In this document: positions 5,673 to 5,787 of the stretch, piece after piece
How the letters are laid out: the number at the start of each line of letters is the position of its first letter
How positions within the stretch are numbered: the stretch's first letter is position 1
Assembly: GCA_903889605.1 (NCBI GenBank)
Contig: CAISYK010000262.1
Span: 1 to 5,787, forward strand
Direction of reading: 5' to 3'
Length of the DNA: 5,787 bases
Source of the DNA: an uncultured Bacteroidota bacterium
GTDB taxonomy: Bacteria > Bacteroidota > Bacteroidia > 2-12-FULL-35-15
Translations under genes and position numbers: made by a program
The notes under the pieces: model-generated
What the model saw: the letters and a program-made list of their open reading frames with translations, nothing else
The model's database searches: none
Told to the model about the DNA's origin: nothing

Positions 5673-5787
5673 TTTCATAAAAATGCATTTTTTTTATGTA
5701 TTGGTAAACTGCATCGGGAATAAAACTGCGAATATCATTGCTTTCTTTGATCGCTTTTCTAATTGCAGTGGATGATATTTCCATTAA
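5668..5787 (-). CDS. nadD: Nicotinate-nucleotide adenylyltransferase, C-terminal 39 residues (5'-partial)
   Basis: Cytosolic enzyme of NAD biosynthesis that joins nicotinate mononucleotide and ATP to form deamido-NAD. Only the last 39 codons are in the window; the frame is open to the edge. The visible segment carries the family's C-terminal signature: MEISSTAIRKAIKE (the ISSTxIR motif of the nucleotidyltransferase fold that contacts ATP), then SFIPDAVYQYIKKMHFY, matching the usual '(I/L)(V/L)P..V..YI....LY' ending. It reads on the same strand as the secreted-protein gene, 136 bp upstream of it; the gap holds a hairpin and a candidate promoter, so the two are probably transcribed separately. 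The identification rests on motif recognition over a short stretch, but the motif is distinctive. Confidence 0.88.
   Translation of the reverse strand, partial: LMEISSTAIRKAIKESNDIRSFIPDAVYQYIKKMHFYEK

Overview
The window looks like a piece of a Bacteroidota chromosome, probably an environmental or metagenomic lineage. DNA is AT-rich, genes start after A-rich leaders with no Shine-Dalgarno motif, and one large secreted protein ends in a type IX secretion (T9SS) type A sorting domain, which is close to diagnostic for the phylum. No species can be named from the sequence.

Layout. (1) 2-463 (+): the 3' part of a REP-associated Y1 tyrosine transposase (RAYT); its 5' end lies outside the window. 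(2) 464-863: no gene, but a tandem array of four REP-like palindromes (the first decayed), each in a cassette of about 113 bp. Two more palindromes lie between the next two genes, and a seventh is embedded in frame inside the RAYT itself. (3) 864-2336 (+) and 2532-3419 (+): a tandem aldehyde dehydrogenase pair. The first has every catalytic motif. The second is a 295-residue ALDH-like protein with no catalytic residues, resembling the non-catalytic C-terminal half of two-domain ALDH16 proteins. (4) 3420-3554: a short convergent gap with an imperfect palindrome that may terminate transcription both ways. (5) 3555-5531 (-): a 658-residue secreted protein with signal peptide, FnIII-like domain, gingipain (C25)-like region, second FnIII domain and T9SS sorting domain. 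(6) 5532-5667: a likely Bacteroidota-type promoter and a hairpin. (7) 5668-5787 (-): the 3' end of nadD, running off the window.

How the parts relate. The RAYT and its REP-like elements form a candidate Bacteroidota 'REPtron'. Its palindromes occupy the left flank and the interior boundary of the ALDH pair, and none was seen in the right half of the window. The two ALDH genes probably encode one hetero-oligomeric enzyme: the active subunit ends just where the canonical C-terminal oligomerisation strand should begin, while the inactive partner ends with a strand-like segment of that type. This complementarity is an inference. The secreted protein and nadD belong to a separate minus-strand unit.
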